Source: Hirsutella rhossiliensis
Taxonomy: Eukaryota; Ascomycota; Sordariomycetes; Hypocreales; Ophiocordycipitaceae
Direction of reading: 5' to 3'
Assembly (NCBI RefSeq): GCF_020360975.1
Contig: NW_025408672.1
Span: forward strand, 1,674,001 to 1,738,000
Length of the DNA stretch: 64,000 bases
Made by a program: the position numbers and the translations under genes. Positions 59,540-64,000 of the stretch are shown piece after piece; position 1 is the first letter of the stretch; each line of letters opens with the position of its first letter. The notes beneath the pieces are model-generated. The model did no database searches. It had not been told where the DNA came from and saw only the letters and a program-made list of their open reading frames with translations.

Positions 59540-60640
59540 TTAAGGGAGTACCCCGCTACCCCCTAGGCGGATAGGAAGTATTATAGCTATCCTAGAAGCG
59601 ATTAAAAGCGCGACGGCTAGCGAGAAGAACGAGGTTCTCGCTATACTAAGGGAGCCGTCTACGAGACTAGCGTTAACCCCTACGACCTTAGTAATACCGG
59701 TTACGGCGGCAGCACTATTAATATAAAAGCCGCTTCCCTAGCTAACTTAGGACGGTAAGCCTAAGTCCTTCTACTTCTTCCTTAGCCGGCTATAGACGAA
59801 GTTTATAATAAATAAGAAATAAGGCCTAAATAGCTATTATAATATAGCGTGGTATTCGCTCCTCTATACGCTACTAGAGCCCTAGATATAGTAGATCTCT
59901 AGATTCTAAGATAAGGGCGGCCCTAGAGGTAAACGCGACTTATAGGACTTCTTCTAATACCTTATATATACGTTCGGCAACGTATAGGAGCGGGAGAAGG
60001 CGTAGGATAGGCTATAGACCCTTAAGTAAAGGGACGGGTAGACCTTTAGCGAATTCCTCCTTAACTTCGAAGAGACGCTCTTATAAGTAGCGGGAACTAT
60101 AGTATAGGAAGATAGCGCGAAGCTTATATAGTTATAGAACTTAATTACGCTAGCCTTATAAGAGCTACTTATCCCTATAATTATACCTACTAACTACGGC
60201 GAGTATATAAGCTAGTTAATAAAAGTAGTATAGGGCTATAAGTAGACGCCACGTTTCTAAAAGCTTTATAAGCGTATACCGTATAGCGGCGATAGGATTA
60301 CCGCCCCTCTATAAGAGGAATAGCCGACTATCGATACTAATAGAGATACCTTAATATCGGCTACCTATACGGACTAAGCTAAACGCGGTAGGAAGTCGTC
60401 TTTAAATATCCCTTATACTATCCCGCTTTCTAAGTAGCGGGCAAAGTAGGTAATAAGTAAGGAAATCGGGAAAAAGAAGGCTAACGGCCGCTACCTACGT
60501 TATAGCGCGTCTATATACTTTATATTAAAATGCCCCTTCCTTTTAGCTAAGCGGCCTATAATAGTTTAAGTAGCGAGGATAGAACCGCTCCTTACCTTAG
60601 ACGATAAAGAGGACTCCGCTCCCTTAGGCCTAGAGGAAAA
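59540..60640 (+). pseudogene. Gypsy-D gag
   Basis: The capsid-like region at about 59,850-60,280 parallels Gypsy-A gag. The zinc knuckle at 60,492-60,533 reads YLRYSASIYFILKC, that is C-x2-C-x4-H-x4-C with three positions turned to Tyr by RIP and the last Cys kept. It binds and packages element RNA in the family. Confidence 0.75.
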
Positions 60641-60739
60641 AGAGTAGCTCCGGAGTAAAGACGGGCTCTAGAGCCCTAATTACTAGCACTAGTAAAGGAA
60701 AAGGAGGAATTATCCGCCTATATAGAAGAGGAGCCTACT

Positions 60740-63700
60740 TTAATATAGGTTATAGTTAATAACTCCTTGCCTATCGCCGCCCTTATAGACGAGGGCTACT
60801 AGTACTACGCTATAGTCGATAAGGCGCTTATATAAGAGATATAAGTGCTAGTAGAAAAGATCGCCCTAAGGTAAGTAAAGGGCGCCTTAAGCGTAATAGA
60901 GGGTATAGTAATTAAGGGCATTATATAGCTAGCTATAGAGGTCGATAGTTACTATAAGCTTATCGTAGCCTATATAATCCCTTAACTAGAGTTTCCCTTA
61001 ATCCTCGGGAAACCCTAGTTATTATATATAGAGTTATACTTAGTTCTATACTAAAAGAAGCTATAGTTTAGGCCTACGTAACGGTAGGTCCGCTATAACG
61101 ACGGTTTTATAAGCGTAGGACTAAGTATATAAGCTTTATACTTAGTATAAGAAGTCCTTACCTCTATCTTTATAGGAACTATATGATAGTTAGAGTAGGA
61201 GGAAGGCCGGGTAGCGGCTAACGTAGCGGTCTATATAGCTAGCTTAGCGGATATCGATAAGGCCCTCTAAGCGAAAAAGCTAAAGTCGCCCTCTAAGCTA
61301 TAGTAGTAGATACCGGAGCGCTTTTACGACCTCCTACTACTATTTAAGTCCTAGGAAGCGGATAAGCTTAACCTATATAAGCCGGGGGTAGACTATAAGA
61401 TCGTACTCTATATTAATAAGAAGGGGTAGGAACTACTTATATTATTTAAACCGCTATATAATATATTATACGCAGAGCTACTAGTACTAAAGAAGACGCT
61501 AAGGGACCTCTTAGATAAGGGTTTTATTTAAGTAAGTAGCTCTAAAGTAAGAGCGCTAGTCTTATTCGTACGTAAACTAAGGGGCGGGATATAGTTTTAT
61601 TATAACTATAGGGCTCTAAACGTAATTATAAGGCTAGACCGCTACCCCTTACCCTTAATCTTAGATATACTCTATAACCTTTTAAAGGCGAAGTAGTTTA
61701 TAAAGCTAGATATAAAATAGGCGTTCTATAAGGTATAGATCTTAAAGGGTAATAAGTAAAAGACAGCGTTCTATATACGCTATAGCTTATTTAAGTAGCT
61801 TATAACGCCCTTTAGCCTTTTAAGAGCGCCCGCTACCTTCTAGCGTTATATTAATAACGTACTTTAGGACTTCCTTAATAAGTTTGCTTCTATATATATA
61901 GATAATATCCTTATCTATATAAGCGGCTCTTATAAGGACTATATATAGAAAGTATAAAAGGTCTTAGAGCGCCTTTAACTTTATAGGCTCTACCTTAACC
62001 TAGATAAGTGCGAATTTAAGGTTAAGAGGGTTAAGTACCTAGGCTTTATTATCTACGCTAGCGTAGGTATATAGGTAGATCCTATAAAGATCTAAGCGAT
62101 TTAGGACTAAGCTACCCTAACTATATAGATAGGTATATAAAGCTTCCTTAGGTTCGCGAACTATTATAAGATATTTATTAAGGGCTTCTCTTATATTATA
62201 ATACCCTTAAACGAGATTACTAAGAAGCGGACCGCCTTTTACTAAGGGCCTATATAGGAAGGAGCGTTTTATACGCTTAAGGACCTATTCTCTTAAGCCC
62301 TAGTACTACTTTAGTAGGACTTTAACTAGTCTACGTTAGTTAAAGCGGACTATAGCGGCTAGGCACTTAAAGGAACGCTCTCTTAGGAGGTAGATAGGCA
62401 GAAGTAACCGGTAGCGTTCTACTCCTATAAGCTAACCTTAGTAAAGCGGAATTACGCTATTTATAATAAGGAGATACTAGCGATTATTAGCTACCTTAAG
62501 TAATAGTAAGCGGAGCTCCGGAGCTATAAGAGCTTCGAGGTTCTTATAGACTATAGGAACCTTAAGTACTTTATAACTCGCTAGTACCTCTTAGAGCGGT
62601 AAGCCTACTAAGCGGAGTATCTCTTATACTTTAACTTCTCGATTAAGTACTAGCTAGGGCAGGACTCCGTAGTCCTAAATACGCTTTCCTAAAAGGATTA
62701 AGACCGGCCGACGGGAGCAGATATCGAGGCCCGGGATCTATAGCTTATCCCGTAAAAAGCGCTATAGACTTATATAAAAGCTTCCTTAGTAAAAGAAGGC
62801 GCGGCGCTAACGGATAAGCCTTCCCCTATACCTTTACCTTAGCCCGGCGAGGAGGGATAGACCGGCCTAAGGGCGCGTGCGGCGCAGGTGTTTTAAGATA
62901 AGGTCCTCTAGCGCTTATAAGATAGGATATTATTTCTAGACCGTACTTATAAGAGCGTACGCCGCGCCGTTAAGTCTAGCGCTTAACGCCTCGATCTAAA
63001 GCTAAAGCTAAAGGTATAAGTAGCTAACTATTATATTAACCTATAGGGGCACCTACGTTAGCGGGGGAGACTATAGGTACTAGGCGCGCCGTATACTATA
63101 GAAGCTAGGGAGAAGGATAGACCGCCGGAGCTAAATAAATAGAACGAGCTCTAAGGGAAGCTAGTCTAGCTCGTCTATAACTCTAGTATCGTAGGCTACC
63201 TAGGTAAGTAAGGTATAGTAGTAGGCCTTATAAGGGATTTCTACTAGCCCTTCTTATAGTACTATATTCGCCGCTTCCTCCGTAACTACGATATCTATAG
63301 CTATACTAAGATTTAGAGGGTATAGCTTAAGGGGCTACTTAAGTAGCTTTTAGTACCCGACTAGTTCTATATATATATATAGATAGACTTTATAACGGAC
63401 CTCCTACTTATAGAAGGCGGTAACTACTATATATAGGTAATTAAGGACCGACTTAGTAAGTCTATAGTATTAAAGCTAATACTATTTATAGATATAGAGT
63501 CCTACGTAAAGCGCTTCTTATAGTACTAGGCCCGCTTATATAGCTAGCTAGCCTTTATTATAAGTAATAAGGGATCGAATTAAACTAGCCGCTTTTAATA
63601 GTACCTATACTAGCTACTTTAGATTATATAGCTACTTAGTACGGTATATTACTTATAGACTAACGGAGGGCCTAAGAGGGTTAACTAGGAGGCGTAGGCT

Positions 63701-63760
63701 TACCTATAGGCTATCGTAGCCTATAACTAAGTAGACTAAGACTATTAGCTCCCCGCGGCC
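60740..63760 (+). pseudogene. Gypsy-D pol (protease-RT-RNase H-integrase)
   Basis: Protease: IAALIDEGYQYYAIVD, where the family has an A-L-I-D-S/T-G-C core, then EFPLILGKP. RT: LDIKQAFYKV, FYIRYSLFKQLITPFSL and IYIDNILIY (61,884-61,919; second Asp now Asn), then CEFKVKRVKYLGFII. RNase H: VKADYSGQALKGTLSQ and YNKEILAIISYLKQ. Integrase core: YIYIQIDFITDLLL near 63,370. The frame is well kept apart from TAA/TAG, so damage is nearly all RIP. Confidence 0.85.
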
Positions 63761-64000
63761 TAACTTACGTTAAATAGTAAACTATATACCTCTATTAAGA
63801 TAGCCCTTTTCTTTATAACGTATAGCTTCGAACTACCCTTACTAGTTCCCTTTACTATAGATATAGTAGCGGAGTAGTATAGTAATTTATTATTAAAGGG
63901 CCGCGCCTCTATATTTATATAAAAGCTATAGGAGACTATAGATTATTATTAATCCGCGATAGCCGCCGTAGTATAAGATTAAGAGCGGCACGCTAATAAG

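Larger units (their letters stand above)
59297..64000 (+). mobile_element. Gypsy-D LTR retrotransposon, running off the window
   Basis: It starts TATAAGAGTCTTT at 59,297 inside the Copia-2 integrase block. The LTR probably ends near 59,480-59,510; no second LTR is in view to fix it. Gag and pol follow in order, and the element is still in its integrase region at 63,700. A truncated inverted relative occupies 553-1,998. Confidence 0.8.

Overview
The window reads as a repeat-choked, AT-rich block from a filamentous ascomycete (Pezizomycotina). About 58 of the 64 kb is transposon wreckage carrying the signature of repeat-induced point mutation (RIP). CpA and its complement TpG are nearly absent, TpA is everywhere, CpG is still common, and old reading frames are broken almost only by TAA and TAG where CAA, CAG or TGG once stood. 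All NTG start codons contain TpG, so these stretches lack starts as well as being full of stops. Species cannot be told from the sequence.

One island, about 5.3-10.6 kb, keeps normal composition. It holds the only gene I judge intact: a seven-exon, 541-residue PLP-dependent cysteine-synthase-like enzyme with a C-terminal rhodanese domain (7,117-9,108). A 198-bp foldback (MITE-like) element sits 25 bp after its stop codon. It is followed by a lightly mutated LINE ORF1 fragment and a broken MYND zinc-finger pseudogene. Upstream are a possible LTR, a short unrecognised frame with a plausible intron, and tRNA-like and hairpin sequences.

Left flank: an inverted Gypsy-D fragment (553-1,998) and a Copia-1 pol remnant (2,040-4,600). 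Right flank, in order: an unrecognised minus-strand frame; a complete Fot1/pogo-type DNA transposon (12,921-14,954); a minus-strand Tad-type LINE-B (14,957-19,750); head-to-head Gypsy-A LTR/gag ends around 20,285; a 475-bp element with TIR-like ends; a 1.87-kb short LTR element (22,865-24,737); a low-RIP patch with Pol III box-like motifs; an unrecognised minus-strand frame; and minus-strand Gypsy-C (29,130-35,800). Then comes Gypsy-A pol, split by two nested insertions with intact target-site duplications: LINE-C (37,789-41,179) and a full Gypsy-B (42,801-50,632). The Gypsy-A 3' end, Copia-3 with an inverted solo LTR, a second 475-bp copy, Copia-2 gag-protease, and a Gypsy-D element running off the right edge complete the window.

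The most interesting pattern is that LTR elements of three Gypsy families, plus the short LTR element, each keep a decayed reading frame on the strand opposite pol (or, in the short element, on the strand opposite the LTR orientation), with Cys-type spacing visible once RIP is considered. In Gypsy-A the spacing equals a Zn(II)2Cys6 cluster. All element names here (Gypsy-A and so on) are local labels.
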